Shown here piece by piece: positions 1-9,282 of a stretch of DNA of 57,939 nucleotides. The stretch lies in assembly GCA_945868305.1 (NCBI GenBank), contig CAMBKU010000005.1:1-57939 (forward strand), written 5' to 3'. The DNA is from an uncultured Lachnospiraceae bacterium. GTDB lineage: Bacteria; Bacillota; Clostridia; Lachnospirales; Lachnospiraceae. The position numbers were made by a program, and so were the translations under genes. Below the pieces are notes generated by a model that saw only the letters and a program-made list of their open reading frames with translations, was not told the origin of the DNA and made no database searches. Position 1 is the first letter of the stretch, and each line of letters starts with the position of its first letter.

Positions 1-99
1 ATACAGACAAACATGGTTGTTCCGGCAACGAAGGTGAATAACACGAATTAATATGGCAAAGATACAATAAATATAGAGCTATCCCAAATCCTTCTTTAC

Positions 100-2433
100 T
101 CACAGTTCATTTATTGTATCTGTGATTGCCATATTTTGAATTCTCTTTGCCGGAGCGTATATCGCCACGAAAGCAGCAGCAAATACAAACAGGACAATGA
201 TTCCAAGAAGAACAATGGGCATACTCCAGGCAGCCCCAAAGTACCGGGTTATTAAACGCAAATACAAAAATCTGCTCAGCGGAATTCCTACCAAACAACC
301 GACAGTCAGACCGGATACCGCATAGGTAAAGGCTTCCGTAGCAATCATTTTGGTGAGTTGTCCTCCATCCATGCCAACAGCCCGCATGGCACCATACTGC
401 TTTATCCTTGCAGATACACTCATGGAAATGCTGTTGATGATATAAAACACTGTAATCATACCAATAATAATCAAAAACCCATAGCCAAGAATCCTGGTCG
501 CCCAATATGTGGCATTAGACTCCTGGTTCATTTCACGATTATCTGCAAAAATCTGATCACCTTTTGCAAAGGCGCTGATTTGCTTTACCGTTTCATCTGT
601 CGCATCTTTCGTCAGCTGTACATTAATCATTGCGTACTTCTGTTCCCCCATCAGGCGAATAAAAGTTTCTTCGGAGCATATTATAATCACATCATCGGAA
701 AACAGACCATCGGAAACTGCACATGCAATCTCCACCTCACTTCCTGCAATCTGTATGGTATCCCCCACCTTCAGCGGATTATTTTTGTTATAAATCGTCA
801 TCACTTTATCACTGTCACCGCAAACCTCTGACAAATCGCCATGAACAATGTCCTTCCTTGCACAGTCCAGCATATATTCATCATAAGAGACCATATTCAC
901 ATGATCAATAGCTGATTGCGGGGATGAGGCCGGAATATCGCTCATATATATGTTTCCATAAGCATGTGCCACACCCGGTATTTCACCAATCTCATCCACC
1001 AGTTCCCTGTCCAGGGAAAGTGCATTGGCATAGCCGTTAATGGTGCAATCCGGTTGCCAGGAACGTAAGGTTGGAAGAAGTGCATGGGCAAAATCCATTC
1101 CCACTGAAAAACAAAGGAACATAATTATACTGAGTGCAAAAGATCCTGTCATTAGACACCAGTTTTTCTTTGCCGATACTGCATGATGAATTCCTAGTAC
1201 CGATTCAATTTTTAGGAAGGATTGTCTTGCTGCACGCCGTACTGGCTGTGTATTATCTATTACGCCGGAAACCGCTGCCACCGGTGAAACTCTGGAAGCT
1301 CGCCTGGCTGGAGACTGCGCTGCTAACAGCACCGTTACAACACCGACAATCGCACCACTGACGATTCCAACAATGCTGAAAGAAAACAGTGGTATGCCGG
1401 CAAATTCACCACCAATGCCAAACCGCAACAGCGCACATAGCCCCCAACTGGTTACCGTACCAAGAAGCACACCAACCGGAACTGCCGTTTTACACCAGTT
1501 AAGTGCCTCCAGCCGAACAAAGAGAATAATCTGCCGACGACTTGCACCCACACAGCGCAGCATACCAAAAAACTTTGTTCTCTGCGTCACATTACTGTTT
1601 ATGCTACCGGATATCATCATTACTCCCGCTAACAATACAAGCACAAACAAAACCCCTGCGATGCCATAAATATTCTTCATAGCTTCGTTGCCGCTATTAC
1701 CCGAAATCCCCATCAATGCTGTATTTTCAGAAATGCTCTCAGCGGGTAATCCATATTGCTCCTGAAGTTCTGCCTTAGCCTTACCGGCCTTTGCCGCATC
1801 CTGAAATTGTACATAACAAACTGGACTGTTATCTTTTATTCCATTCTGTGACAATATTTCCTGAAATGCCTCCCGCGTCATATAAACACCAATAAGATAA
1901 GTCTGTCCCTGATAATAATCCGAATCATCCTCTCCAAAACCGGTTATGGTATAATCCGCGCTTCCGGCGGGTGTATGCAGCGTAACACGGTCACCAATCT
2001 GAACATCCAGCGCATCCTTCGCATTGGTTCCAAGCATAACCTCATCCTTGCTTCTGGGGAAAGCACCCTCCGCCAGACCATCCGAAATCTTGATGATATA
2101 TGATTCTTCCGTACCATACAAAACCGCCTTTTTCTCACCAATATAATACGGTTCCTCTGCATTAAAATTAAATACACTAGACCATCCCACTGCGGTAACA
2201 TCTGGTCGCTGACTGATTTTTTCCGCAATATCTTCTGATATTCCTTCCAACTGAATATGCCAGTTTCCATGCCGGTCTAAAATACGGGATGCCTCCGTCC
2301 GAATCATCATATCTGCCATGCTGAAAATAGTTGTTACTAAAAACACCGAGATGATGATACATAACAACGTCATACGATTCTGCTTTTTACGCACCTTTGC
2401 AGAAATTGGAATAAGACTGAGATAGCTTTTCAT
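100..2433 (-). CDS. ABC transporter permease, FtsX/MacB type
   Basis: Membrane component of an ABC exporter or lipoprotein/peptide-detachment type system. The 777-residue protein has an N-terminal transmembrane helix (about residues 20-42), a large extracytoplasmic domain, three helices (about 255-390), a second helix near 425-450, a second outside domain and three final helices ending near 770. That is the duplicated FtsX layout. Its ATG overlaps the ATPase stop (ATGA), so the two are translationally coupled. The two-component system just upstream probably controls it. The substrate is unknown; antimicrobial peptide or lipid export is typical of this arrangement but is an inference here. Confidence 0.9.
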   Translation of the reverse strand: MKSYLSLIPISAKVRKKQNRMTLLCIIISVFLVTTIFSMADMMIRTEASRILDRHGNWHIQLEGISEDIAEKISQRPDVTAVGWSSVFNFNAEEPYYIGEKKAVLYGTEESYIIKISDGLAEGAFPRSKDEVMLGTNAKDALDVQIGDRVTLHTPAGSADYTITGFGEDDSDYYQGQTYLIGVYMTREAFQEILSQNGIKDNSPVCYVQFQDAAKAGKAKAELQEQYGLPAESISENTALMGISGNSGNEAMKNIYGIAGVLFVLVLLAGVMMISGSINSNVTQRTKFFGMLRCVGASRRQIILFVRLEALNWCKTAVPVGVLLGTVTSWGLCALLRFGIGGEFAGIPLFSFSIVGIVSGAIVGVVTVLLAAQSPARRASRVSPVAAVSGVIDNTQPVRRAARQSFLKIESVLGIHHAVSAKKNWCLMTGSFALSIIMFLCFSVGMDFAHALLPTLRSWQPDCTINGYANALSLDRELVDEIGEIPGVAHAYGNIYMSDIPASSPQSAIDHVNMVSYDEYMLDCARKDIVHGDLSEVCGDSDKVMTIYNKNNPLKVGDTIQIAGSEVEIACAVSDGLFSDDVIIICSEETFIRLMGEQKYAMINVQLTKDATDETVKQISAFAKGDQIFADNREMNQESNATYWATRILGYGFLIIIGMITVFYIINSISMSVSARIKQYGAMRAVGMDGGQLTKMIATEAFTYAVSGLTVGCLVGIPLSRFLYLRLITRYFGAAWSMPIVLLGIIVLFVFAAAFVAIYAPAKRIQNMAITDTINEL

Positions 2434-3113
2434 TCATGGCACCTCCCCAAATCAGTGAGTACGCCATCTGACACCTGCAATACCCGGTCTGCAGTTTGTG
2501 CAATACTTCTATTATGTGTAATCATGATAATCGTCTGTTCATATTTTTTTGACGCTTCTCGAAGTAATGCAATTACCTCACTGCTGTTTTGCGTGTCCAG
2601 ATTTCCAGTCGGTTCATCCGCAAGTATCAATGAAGGCCGCGTAATCAGCGCACGTCCGATTGCTACTCTCTGCTGCTGACCACCAGATAACTGACTTGGC
2701 AAATGATGCCGCCGTTTCTTTAAGTTTAACACGGTCAGAAGTTCTTCCAGATATTTTTTATTCGGTTTCTGATAATCTAACAATATCGGGAAAATGATAT
2801 TCTGCTCAACTGTCAGCTCCGGAATCAGGTTAAACGCCTGAAAAATAAAACCGATGTTCCGGCGCCTGAAAATCGTAAGCTCTCTCTCTTTCATGGAAAA
2901 AATATCTTTCCCATCAATGAATACTTTCCCGGAATTAGGCGTATCTAACGCTCCGAGTGTATTGAGCAGCGTACTTTTTCCAGAACCCGACTCACCAACT
3001 ACCGCCACGAATTCACCTTTCGGCACCGAAAAACTGACGTTTTTTAATGCCTTCACGGCCGTTTCTCCACTGCCATAAGTTTTCGAAATAGATTTAACTT
3101 CTAATAAATCCAT
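2430..3113 (-). CDS. ABC transporter ATP-binding protein, MacB/LolD type
   Basis: ATPase that powers the FtsX-type permease encoded next. The 227-residue protein has Walker A GESGSGKST, signature LSGGQQQR, Walker B LILADEPTGNLD and a switch histidine in MITHN, all typical of the LolD/MacB family. The start at 3113 is chosen because AGAGGTG lies 8 nt upstream; the longer reading frame reaches 3164 but has no ribosome binding site there. The gap upstream to the sensor kinase holds an inverted repeat that may be the response-regulator site. Confidence 0.93.
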   Translation of the reverse strand: MDLLEVKSISKTYGSGETAVKALKNVSFSVPKGEFVAVVGESGSGKSTLLNTLGALDTPNSGKVFIDGKDIFSMKERELTIFRRRNIGFIFQAFNLIPELTVEQNIIFPILLDYQKPNKKYLEELLTVLNLKKRRHHLPSQLSGGQQQRVAIGRALITRPSLILADEPTGNLDTQNSSEVIALLREASKKYEQTIIMITHNRSIAQTADRVLQVSDGVLTDLGRCHE

Positions 3114-3167
3114 AAAATTAGCACCTCTTTCTGTTTCGGAATCTATTGAAAGAATACCATCCATACC

Positions 3168-3187
3168 TTACAGCAATATTACTGTAA
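3168..3187 (-). promoter_or_regulatory. Inverted repeat TTACAG-N8-CTGTAA, candidate response-regulator site
   Basis: A perfect 6-bp inverted repeat lies between the sensor kinase stop and the ABC ATPase start. On the minus strand TTACAG is followed 16 nt later by TATGGA, so the repeat overlaps a possible -35. This suggests a separate regulated promoter for the ABC genes. The link to the adjacent OmpR-family regulator is inference. Confidence 0.45.
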
Positions 3188-3189
3188 AA

Positions 3190-4227
3190 CTACAATTTTG
3201 TAGGAATTAAAAAATTTATGACAAAAGTCGTCCCTATTCCTAATTCACTGTCAACCTCAATCGTACCGTCATGTGCTTCAATAATTGCTTTTGCAAGTGG
3301 CAGCCCAAGACCAATACCCTGCGTATCTTTTGAAAATCGACTGCGATAAAATCTTTTAAATATATGATGCAAATCTTCCGGATGAATACCGCTTCCATTG
3401 TCTTTCACTATAATCTGAACAACCGATGCCAACTGTTTCCATTCAAGCTGAATACAATCACCAGGCTTTGTATGGTCGAGTGCGTTTTTTACAATATTAT
3501 CTATGGCTTCCATCATCCAGTCTCGGTCACAATAGAACAAAATGTCATCTGCTCCTGACAAAATAAGAACTTTTTTCTCCTGTTTCACCCGATATGAAAA
3601 ATGAAGTTCCACGTCTTTCATCATATCAGCCACATTTTCCGTATCCTTCTCTATGACAATAGAACCGGCATCCAGCTTTGTGATTTTTAGCAAATTTTGA
3701 ACCAAAGTTTCAATCCGGTCAAGTTCCTGCTCTGACAATGCCGTAAATTCCCGAATTTCAGGCATTTTCTCTGCTTCCTCCTGCATCAGCCCATTATATA
3801 TGTTCAAAGCGGCAAGCGGTGTCTTTAACTGATGAGAAATATCTGATATGGTATTTTTTAGAAATTCTTTTTCCCTGTTCTCTTTTGCTGCATGAGCGTT
3901 CAGCACCGCTGCCAACGTATTCACAGAGTGAAACAGTCTGTATATTTCCCCCTCATCATCACAGGAAATGCGGGCATCTGTATCACCATCAAGATAAGAG
4001 TCAATCTGAGCTACAGCGGCTTCCATTATTTTGTTCTGCCTGTCAAAATACCAAAGACATACTGCAAATACGCACCCCATCATCAGCAAAAAAATGACCA
4101 GCACCGGAAAAAAACAGTCCTTATGAAATAACCAGGCCCCAATCTCCGCTAACGCCATAAAGGTCACCATAACACCGGCTAACGCACAAAAAAACTTTCT
4201 GATATCTCTGTTTACAAATATTTTCAT
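3190..4227 (-). CDS. Sensor histidine kinase
   Basis: Membrane sensor kinase, 345 residues, partner of the response regulator immediately upstream. It has two transmembrane helices (about residues 11-34 and 38-60) with almost no extracellular loop, a HAMP-like linker, the H-box ISHQLKTP with the phospho-accepting His132, and N, G1 and G2 ATP-binding boxes near the C-terminus (DNGSGI, GIGLGLPLA). The short loop means it probably senses within the membrane or through the transporter, as BceS-type kinases do (family knowledge). Start 4227 was chosen over 4254 because GAGGTGG precedes it and the longer version would overlap the regulator gene. Confidence 0.92.
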   Translation of the reverse strand: MKIFVNRDIRKFFCALAGVMVTFMALAEIGAWLFHKDCFFPVLVIFLLMMGCVFAVCLWYFDRQNKIMEAAVAQIDSYLDGDTDARISCDDEGEIYRLFHSVNTLAAVLNAHAAKENREKEFLKNTISDISHQLKTPLAALNIYNGLMQEEAEKMPEIREFTALSEQELDRIETLVQNLLKITKLDAGSIVIEKDTENVADMMKDVELHFSYRVKQEKKVLILSGADDILFYCDRDWMMEAIDNIVKNALDHTKPGDCIQLEWKQLASVVQIIVKDNGSGIHPEDLHHIFKRFYRSRFSKDTQGIGLGLPLAKAIIEAHDGTIEVDSELGIGTTFVINFLIPTKL

Positions 4228-4235
4228 AATCCACC

Positions 4236-4922
4236 TCAGGAAATCACATTCCATTTATATCCCATACGCCGAACTGTCACGATCATTTGCGGTTCACTTG
4301 GATTATCTTCAACCTTAATCCTTAATCTGCGCATGTATACGGTAAGTGTATTGTTATCTATGTAATTTCCTTCACAATCCCATAGCTTCTCCAAAATCCA
4401 TTCTTTGGAAAGCACAATATTAGGATTCTGCATAAACAGGCACAGCAGCTTATATTCTGCTGCAGTCAGATCTAACAATTCTCCGTTCTTATATGCCTGC
4501 CCCTGTAACAAAAGCACCTTTATGCCATTTGACGTTAGTTCCGTAGATACAGAATTAAAATCCTTTGTCCTCCGAAGCAGGGCATTGACTCTTGAAATCA
4601 GCACACCCAGTTTAAACGGTTTTGTAATATAATCATCTCCACCCATGTCCAATCCCATAATAATGTTGATTTCCTCATCAGCGGCAGTCAAAAAGATAAT
4701 TGGTACTTTGGATGTCTGTCGGACTTTTTTACAAAAATCAAACCCGGAACCATCCGGAAGCGACACATCCAATACCAACAAATCATATTTTTCCTCTGCC
4801 CAAATACTATCCGCCTCTTTCATCGTTCTTGCAATATCCAATTCAAATCCCTGCTTTTTAAAGGCAAAAGAAAGACCATTTATCAAACTCAAATCATCTT
4901 CAAGAAGCAATATCTTGTTCAT
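4236..4922 (-). CDS. Response regulator, OmpR/PhoB family
   Basis: DNA-binding response regulator of 228 residues. The receiver domain (1-115) has acidic residues E8/D9/D10, phospho-acceptor Asp52 in LVLDVSLPDG, Thr and Lys near 79 and 101. The C-terminal winged-helix (about 130-225) ends in the usual RRMGYKW motif. It is first in a four-gene minus-strand run: regulator, kinase, ABC ATPase, permease. A consensus promoter lies upstream at 4999-5027. Confidence 0.94.
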   Translation of the reverse strand: MNKILLLEDDLSLINGLSFAFKKQGFELDIARTMKEADSIWAEEKYDLLVLDVSLPDGSGFDFCKKVRQTSKVPIIFLTAADEEINIIMGLDMGGDDYITKPFKLGVLISRVNALLRRTKDFNSVSTELTSNGIKVLLLQGQAYKNGELLDLTAAEYKLLCLFMQNPNIVLSKEWILEKLWDCEGNYIDNNTLTVYMRRLRIKVEDNPSEPQMIVTVRRMGYKWNVIS

Positions 4923-4998
4923 ACATACTCCCTTCTCTCTGGAACGCAGATTTTCTTTTTATACAAATATAGCCTCCTCGTGTGCTCCAATTATATTT

Positions 4999-5027
4999 AT
5001 TATACGTTTCCAAAGAAAGAAAGACAA
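4999..5027 (-). promoter_or_regulatory. Promoter of the two-component/ABC operon
   Basis: On the minus strand TTGTCT, a 17-nt spacer and a perfect TATAAT stand about 75 nt before the response regulator start. The fit is good for a vegetative sigma-A promoter. Confidence 0.7.
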
Positions 5028-5148
5028 CTTACACTAATCCATATTTTAACTTTTCACGATTACGGCAGGAACCTTCTAGCATATATCATGTAATTATGGT
5101 AAATTAGAAAATATAACAACTTAAAAAAAGAATTGGAGTCGAGAAATT

Positions 5149-5631
5149 ATGTATGATTGTGGATTTACCAAAGAAAATAATTGGTTTAGATATCGTGCTG
5201 GAGCAATTATTATAGAAAATGACTGTGTATTATTTGCTGGAAACAAGAATGAAAATTATTTGTATTCTATTGGCGGTGGAGTTCATATGGGAGAAACTGC
5301 CGAAGATGCCGTATTGCGTGAAGTTTTTGAGGAAACAGGTGTACACTATGAAATAGACCATTTGGCAGTGATCCATGAAAATTTTTTTAATGAGAATAGT
5401 GGAACACTAAAAGGATTAAATTGTCATGAAATTAGTTTTTATTTCTTGATGAAACCAAGAGGAACACAGGAACTTCATAGTAATAGTGTAACACATGGAG
5501 TGAAAGAAGAGATGCATTGGATACCAATAGAAGATTTGGATAAATATAAAGCATTTCCTAGTTTTATGAAGGATTATCTTGGTAAAGAGCATTTTGGAAT
5601 TGAACATATAATAACTGATGAGAGAATTTGA
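5149..5631 (+). CDS. Nudix hydrolase
   Basis: Hydrolase of nucleoside-diphosphate-linked substrates, 160 residues. The full Nudix box GX5EX7REVXEEXGV is at residues 43-65, with the metal-binding glutamates in REVFEETG. The ATG is preceded by GGAG. It stands alone on the plus strand between minus-strand operons, and its codons are clearly more A/T-rich at third positions than those of the ribosomal genes beside it, a possible sign of later acquisition. The substrate cannot be told from sequence; small single-domain Nudix proteins of this size act on modified nucleotides or ADP-sugars. Confidence 0.88.
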   Translation: MYDCGFTKENNWFRYRAGAIIIENDCVLFAGNKNENYLYSIGGGVHMGETAEDAVLREVFEETGVHYEIDHLAVIHENFFNENSGTLKGLNCHEISFYFLMKPRGTQELHSNSVTHGVKEEMHWIPIEDLDKYKAFPSFMKDYLGKEHFGIEHIITDERI

Positions 5632-5650
5632 TTCATTCTGCTTTTATAAA

Positions 5651-5685
5651 AAAACCCCTGCAAACGTACCGTCTACAAGGGTTTT
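5651..5685 (-). terminator. Bidirectional terminator between Nudix gene and rpsI
   Basis: Arms AAAACCC and GGGTTTT with further pairing inside. On the minus strand the stem is followed by a run of seven T, ending the rplM-rpsI transcript. On the plus strand a shorter T tract could serve the Nudix gene. Confidence 0.75.
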
Positions 5686-5699
5686 CTGTATTCTGCTTA

Positions 5700-6095
5700 T
5701 TATCTCTTTGAGAACTGTGGTGCACGACGTGCAGCTTTGAGACCGTATTTCTTTCTTTCTTTCATACGAGGGTCTCTGGTTAAGAATCCAGCTTTCTTTA
5801 ATGCTGGTCTGTAATCTGCATCTACGTTAAGTAATGCTCTTGCAACACCATGACGGATTGCTCCTGCCTGACCAGTGTATCCGCCACCCTTTACGTTTAC
5901 TAAAACGTCAAATTTGTCTGCGGTCTCAGTCAGTGCTAACGGCTGACGAACGATAACCTTTAAAGTCTCTAATCCGAAATATTCATCAATGTCTCTTTTA
6001 TTGATAGTAACTTTACCTGTTCCAGGTACTAAATATACTCTTGCAACAGAAGATTTTCTTCTTCCTGTTCCGTAATACTTTGTTGTATTAGCCAA
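5700..6095 (-). CDS. rpsI: Small ribosomal subunit protein uS9
   Basis: Ribosomal protein S9, 131 residues, a 30S head protein whose basic C-terminal tail (ending in QFSKR) reaches the P-site tRNA. The N-terminal [14 protein letters not shown] and the [14 protein letters not shown] segment are family hallmarks. It follows rplM by 24 nt, the universal L13-S9 pairing, and ends just before a strong terminator. Confidence 0.98.
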   Translation of the reverse strand: MANTTKYYGTGRRKSSVARVYLVPGTGKVTINKRDIDEYFGLETLKVIVRQPLALTETADKFDVLVNVKGGGYTGQAGAIRHGVARALLNVDADYRPALKKAGFLTRDPRMKERKKYGLKAARRAPQFSKR

Positions 6096-6119
6096 TGTAA
6101 TCTGCCTCCTTTTCTCCGA

Positions 6120-6548
6120 TTAAAATGTTAAAACTTCTGGTTTCTGAGCTGCATGCTTGTGATCCGGTCCAGCGTATACGAATAATTTTGTATACATCTG
6201 TCTTCCAAGAGGTCCCTTCGGAAGCATACCCTTAACTGCGTGTTCTACAACTCTTTCCGGATGCTTTGCTAACATTTCCTTTAATGTAGTAGCCTTTAAG
6301 CCGCCAACATAATCAGAGTGGCTGTAGTAAACTTTCTGATCCATTTTCTTACCTGTTACTGCAATCTTTTCTGCATTAACAACGATTACATAATCACCTG
6401 TATCAACATGCGGTGTATAGGTCGGTTTATTTTTTCCTCTTAATACTTTAGCAACTTCGGATGCTAAACGTCCTAATGTCATTCCTTCAGCATCTACTAC
6501 ATACCATTTTCTATCTACTGTAGCAGAACTAGCCATAAATGTTTTCAT
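6120..6548 (-). CDS. rplM: Large ribosomal subunit protein uL13
   Basis: Ribosomal protein L13, 142 residues, an early-assembly 50S protein. [16 protein letters not shown] near the N-terminus and [10 protein letters not shown] near residue 100 are diagnostic. The start MKTFMAS at 6548 has GGAGG at the right distance; the frame extends to 6578 but without a better signal. It is transcribed with rpsI from the consensus promoter at 6749-6777 through a leader of about 190 nt. Confidence 0.97.
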   Translation of the reverse strand: MKTFMASSATVDRKWYVVDAEGMTLGRLASEVAKVLRGKNKPTYTPHVDTGDYVIVVNAEKIAVTGKKMDQKVYYSHSDYVGGLKATTLKEMLAKHPERVVEHAVKGMLPKGPLGRQMYTKLFVYAGPDHKHAAQKPEVLTF

Positions 6549-6742
6549 GGTTTTTCCTCCTTCAAATATGCATACCATATATCATCGGAAACTTAACGCA
6601 TTTCCCTTGTCGCAAACCACAGTAAGCAAATAACTTTTCGAAGTTCTGTGATGTACCGGCACAGTTCCCCGCCTGCAGTTTGTATCTATAGTTTTAATGG
6701 TCTGCCGGGGCTTTGGCAGAACATTTCTATACTATGTCAGAC
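6549..6742 (-). promoter_or_regulatory. Long 5' leader of rplM, candidate L13 autoregulatory leader
   Basis: About 190 nt separate the predicted transcription start from rplM. The leader contains a TCTGCC/GGCAGA hairpin (6701-6720) with no T tract, plus other G/C-rich segments. Long structured leaders before rplM in Firmicutes form the known L13 leader family; membership here was not tested with a covariance model. Confidence 0.4.
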
Positions 6743-6748
6743 TTATGT

Positions 6749-6777
6749 ATTATATTACACGATGCCCCGTGTGTCAA
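6749..6777 (-). promoter_or_regulatory. Perfect consensus promoter of rplM-rpsI
   Basis: On the minus strand TTGACA, 17 nt, TATAAT: all twelve consensus bases match. It lies between truA and rplM, so the two ribosomal genes have their own strong promoter and do not depend only on the upstream ecf-truA transcript. Confidence 0.88.
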
Positions 6778-6815
6778 TATTTTTTTTGCCATTTTCCAAG
6801 TATCTGAAAACGAAT

Positions 6816-7556
6816 TTACAAATATTCAATGCCAACCATCGTAAGCCCGCATGCCGGAGCCGTAGGCCCCGCCGCAGTGCGATCTGCTGCCGCAAGAACA
6901 CCCATCATGTCCTCTGGCTCCCGCTCATGCAGCCCCACTGAAATCAGTGTTCCTGCAAGGATACGTACCATATTATACAAAAAACCATTCCCTGTCACAC
7001 GAATTTTAATGATATCCTCCTCTTTTACCACAGTCAGTGCATATATCGTCCGCACCGTAGTCTCAACCTGGGCGCCGACCGTACAAAAGCTTTTAAAATC
7101 ATGCTCTCCTACAAGATAAGCTGCGGCTTCCTGCATTGCCGCCACATCTAACGGACGGTAATAAAAATAGGTATCATACCGCTGTGTCGGAATTGGGAAT
7201 TTCCGGTTTAATATCCGATATTCATAGGTTTTTCTGCTGTCACAGAATCTTGGATGAAAGTCCAAAGGAACTTCTGAGGACTCCTGTACCACAATGTCAT
7301 CCGGCAGTCTCTGATTTAAAGCATAAACAATCTTATCCGCCGGGATTCTGGTATCGGTATCAAAAACAGCGACATTCCCAAGCGAATGCACACCGGCATC
7401 GGTTCGGCTTGCTCCTGTCACTGTAATTTCCTCTCCCAATAATTCTGTCAGTTTTTCATTTAAAACACCTTCCACGGTAACTGCATTCGGCTGTACTTGC
7501 CAACCATGATATGCAGTTCCGTCGTAAGCAACTATCAATTTTATACGTTTTTTCAT
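6816..7556 (-). CDS. truA: tRNA pseudouridine(38-40) synthase TruA
   Basis: Makes pseudouridine at positions 38-40 of the tRNA anticodon arm. The protein has about 246 residues, with the N-terminal VAYDGTAYHGWQ motif and the catalytic aspartate in GASRTDAGVHSLG. Start 7556 (MKKRIKL) overlaps the ecfT stop as ATGA, suggesting coupling; a start at 7574 is possible in frame. The ecfA1-ecfA2-ecfT-truA order is typical of Firmicutes. Confidence 0.95.
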   Translation of the reverse strand: MKKRIKLIVAYDGTAYHGWQVQPNAVTVEGVLNEKLTELLGEEITVTGASRTDAGVHSLGNVAVFDTDTRIPADKIVYALNQRLPDDIVVQESSEVPLDFHPRFCDSRKTYEYRILNRKFPIPTQRYDTYFYYRPLDVAAMQEAAAYLVGEHDFKSFCTVGAQVETTVRTIYALTVVKEEDIIKIRVTGNGFLYNMVRILAGTLISVGLHEREPEDMMGVLAAADRTAAGPTAPACGLTMVGIEYL

Positions 7557-8368
7557 CCCACAAATCTCACCCATACAAACCGAAGCACCAGCATCAACAC
7601 AAAATAGACCACCAGAACCACATACGCCTTGCGGTCTGCTACGCCATAAGCAAGCGGCTTCATTTTGGTTCGTCCATGACCGCCGTGGTAACAGCGGGCC
7701 TCCATCGCCATCGCAAGATCATTCGCGCGCCGGAAAGCAGAAACAAAAAGCGGAACCAAAAGCGGAATCATCGCTTTTGCTTTTTTTATAATATTTCCAC
7801 TCTCAAAATCTGCCCCTCTTGCCATCTGCGCTTTCATGATTTTGTCGGTTTCCTCCACCAGAATCGGTATAAAACGGAGCGCAATCGACATCATCATAGC
7901 AATTTCATGCACCGGAAGTTTTATTTTTTCAAGCGGCATCAGCGCCTTTTCCAGACCGTCCGTAAGCTGATTCGGAGTTGTCGTTAATGTCATAAGAGAA
8001 GTTCCTATAATCAGATAGATTAACCGTACCACCATAAGCACTGCATTTTTGATTCCCTCATAGGTAATCTTAAATACCCAAATCTGTACCAGCACCTCTC
8101 CCTGGGTCAGAAACAGATTAAAAATTCCCGTGATAATCATCAGCACAACAATGGATTTCAGTCCCTTTACCATATATGAAAATGGTACCTTGGATATACG
8201 AATAATGCTGATCAAAAATATTGTTGCCAACACAAATGCCGGAATCCCTCTGAAAGAAAACAGAGATATAATGTAAATCATTGTTCCAAACAACTTTACC
8301 CGCGGGTCTAACTTATGCAGAATAGAGTCTGCCGGATAATATTGTCCTAAAGTAATATCTTTTAACAT
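7553..8368 (-). CDS. ecfT: Energy-coupling factor transporter transmembrane protein EcfT
   Basis: Shared T component of group II ECF vitamin transporters, 271 residues. It has several hydrophobic helices and the cytoplasmic coupling helices carrying the A-R-G (KAQMARGAD) and related ARCYHGG motifs that contact the ATPases. Its start lies inside the end of ecfA2, and its stop overlaps truA. It works with EcfA1/A2 and with substrate-specific S proteins encoded elsewhere. Confidence 0.95.
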   Translation of the reverse strand: MLKDITLGQYYPADSILHKLDPRVKLFGTMIYIISLFSFRGIPAFVLATIFLISIIRISKVPFSYMVKGLKSIVVLMIITGIFNLFLTQGEVLVQIWVFKITYEGIKNAVLMVVRLIYLIIGTSLMTLTTTPNQLTDGLEKALMPLEKIKLPVHEIAMMMSIALRFIPILVEETDKIMKAQMARGADFESGNIIKKAKAMIPLLVPLFVSAFRRANDLAMAMEARCYHGGHGRTKMKPLAYGVADRKAYVVLVVYFVLMLVLRFVWVRFVG

Positions 8369-9219
8369 ACTTTTCTTCCCAACGCCTTTAATATTTCATC
8401 TTTTGCCTCACTTACGGTAGTCGCATTTACATCAACCGGCAACCCATTTTCGCTAAGTTCATGCATCAGATAGGTTACCTGCGGCGCCGCAAGCCCGATT
8501 TTTTCCAGTTCCTTATAGTGTTTGAACACCTCATGAGGCGCATCATCAAATATCATCTCTCCATGATTCATAACGATAATCCGCTCCACATACTGTGCCA
8601 CATCCTCCATACTATGGGAAACCAGCACAATCGTAATCTTCCGTTCCTTGTGCATGGCAGATACCAGATTCAAAATCTCATCCCGGCCTTTGGGGTCAAG
8701 TCCCGCTGTCGGTTCATCCAGAATCAATACCTCCGGGCGCATGGCAAGTACACCAGCAATCGCAACACGTCTTTTCTGACCGCCGGACAGATCAAACGGT
8801 GACTGATAATACAGTTCTTCCTTTAGCCCAACACTTTTTAACGCCTCAAAAGCCCGAAGCCCCGCTTCTTCCTTGGTCAGCCCCTGGTTCTTTGGTCCAT
8901 AGCAGACATCATCAAAGATTGTCGTTTCAAACAGCTGATGCTCCGGATACTGGAACACCAGTCCCACCTTGCTTCTAAGCTGCCTTAAATCATAATCCTC
9001 CGCATAGATGTCTTCGCCGTTATAATAAATCGTACCAGAGGTTGCTTTCATTAACCCGTTTAAATGCTGAATCAGCGTCGACTTGCCGGAACCGGTATGC
9101 CCGATGATTCCGATAAACTGTCCGTCTTCCATTTTCAGATTGATGTTTTTTAATGCCTGAATCTCATATGCCGTTCCGGCGCTGTATGTGTAATTTACCT
9201 TATCTAATATAATTGACAT
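8362..9219 (-). CDS. ecfA2: Energy-coupling factor ATPase EcfA2
   Basis: One of the two different ATPases of the housekeeping ECF module, about 285 residues. Walker A GHTGSGKST, signature LSGGQKRR, Walker B LILDEPTAGLDP and the C-terminal EcfA extension are present. Start 9219 (MSIILDKV) has GGAAG six nt upstream; the longer frame to 9237 reads through that site. It forms a heterodimer with EcfA1, encoded 63 nt upstream. Confidence 0.95.
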   Translation of the reverse strand: MSIILDKVNYTYSAGTAYEIQALKNINLKMEDGQFIGIIGHTGSGKSTLIQHLNGLMKATSGTIYYNGEDIYAEDYDLRQLRSKVGLVFQYPEHQLFETTIFDDVCYGPKNQGLTKEEAGLRAFEALKSVGLKEELYYQSPFDLSGGQKRRVAIAGVLAMRPEVLILDEPTAGLDPKGRDEILNLVSAMHKERKITIVLVSHSMEDVAQYVERIIVMNHGEMIFDDAPHEVFKHYKELEKIGLAAPQVTYLMHELSENGLPVDVNATTVSEAKDEILKALGRKVC

Positions 9220-9282
9220 TTTTTTCTTCCTATTCAAATACTGTCCCGCCCCTGCGGGTACAATTTTTCCTGTTCCGATTCT

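Noticed and set aside
6701..6720. TCTGCC/GGCAGA hairpin as a terminator after truA
   Set aside because: No T tract follows on the minus strand and it lies after the rplM promoter.
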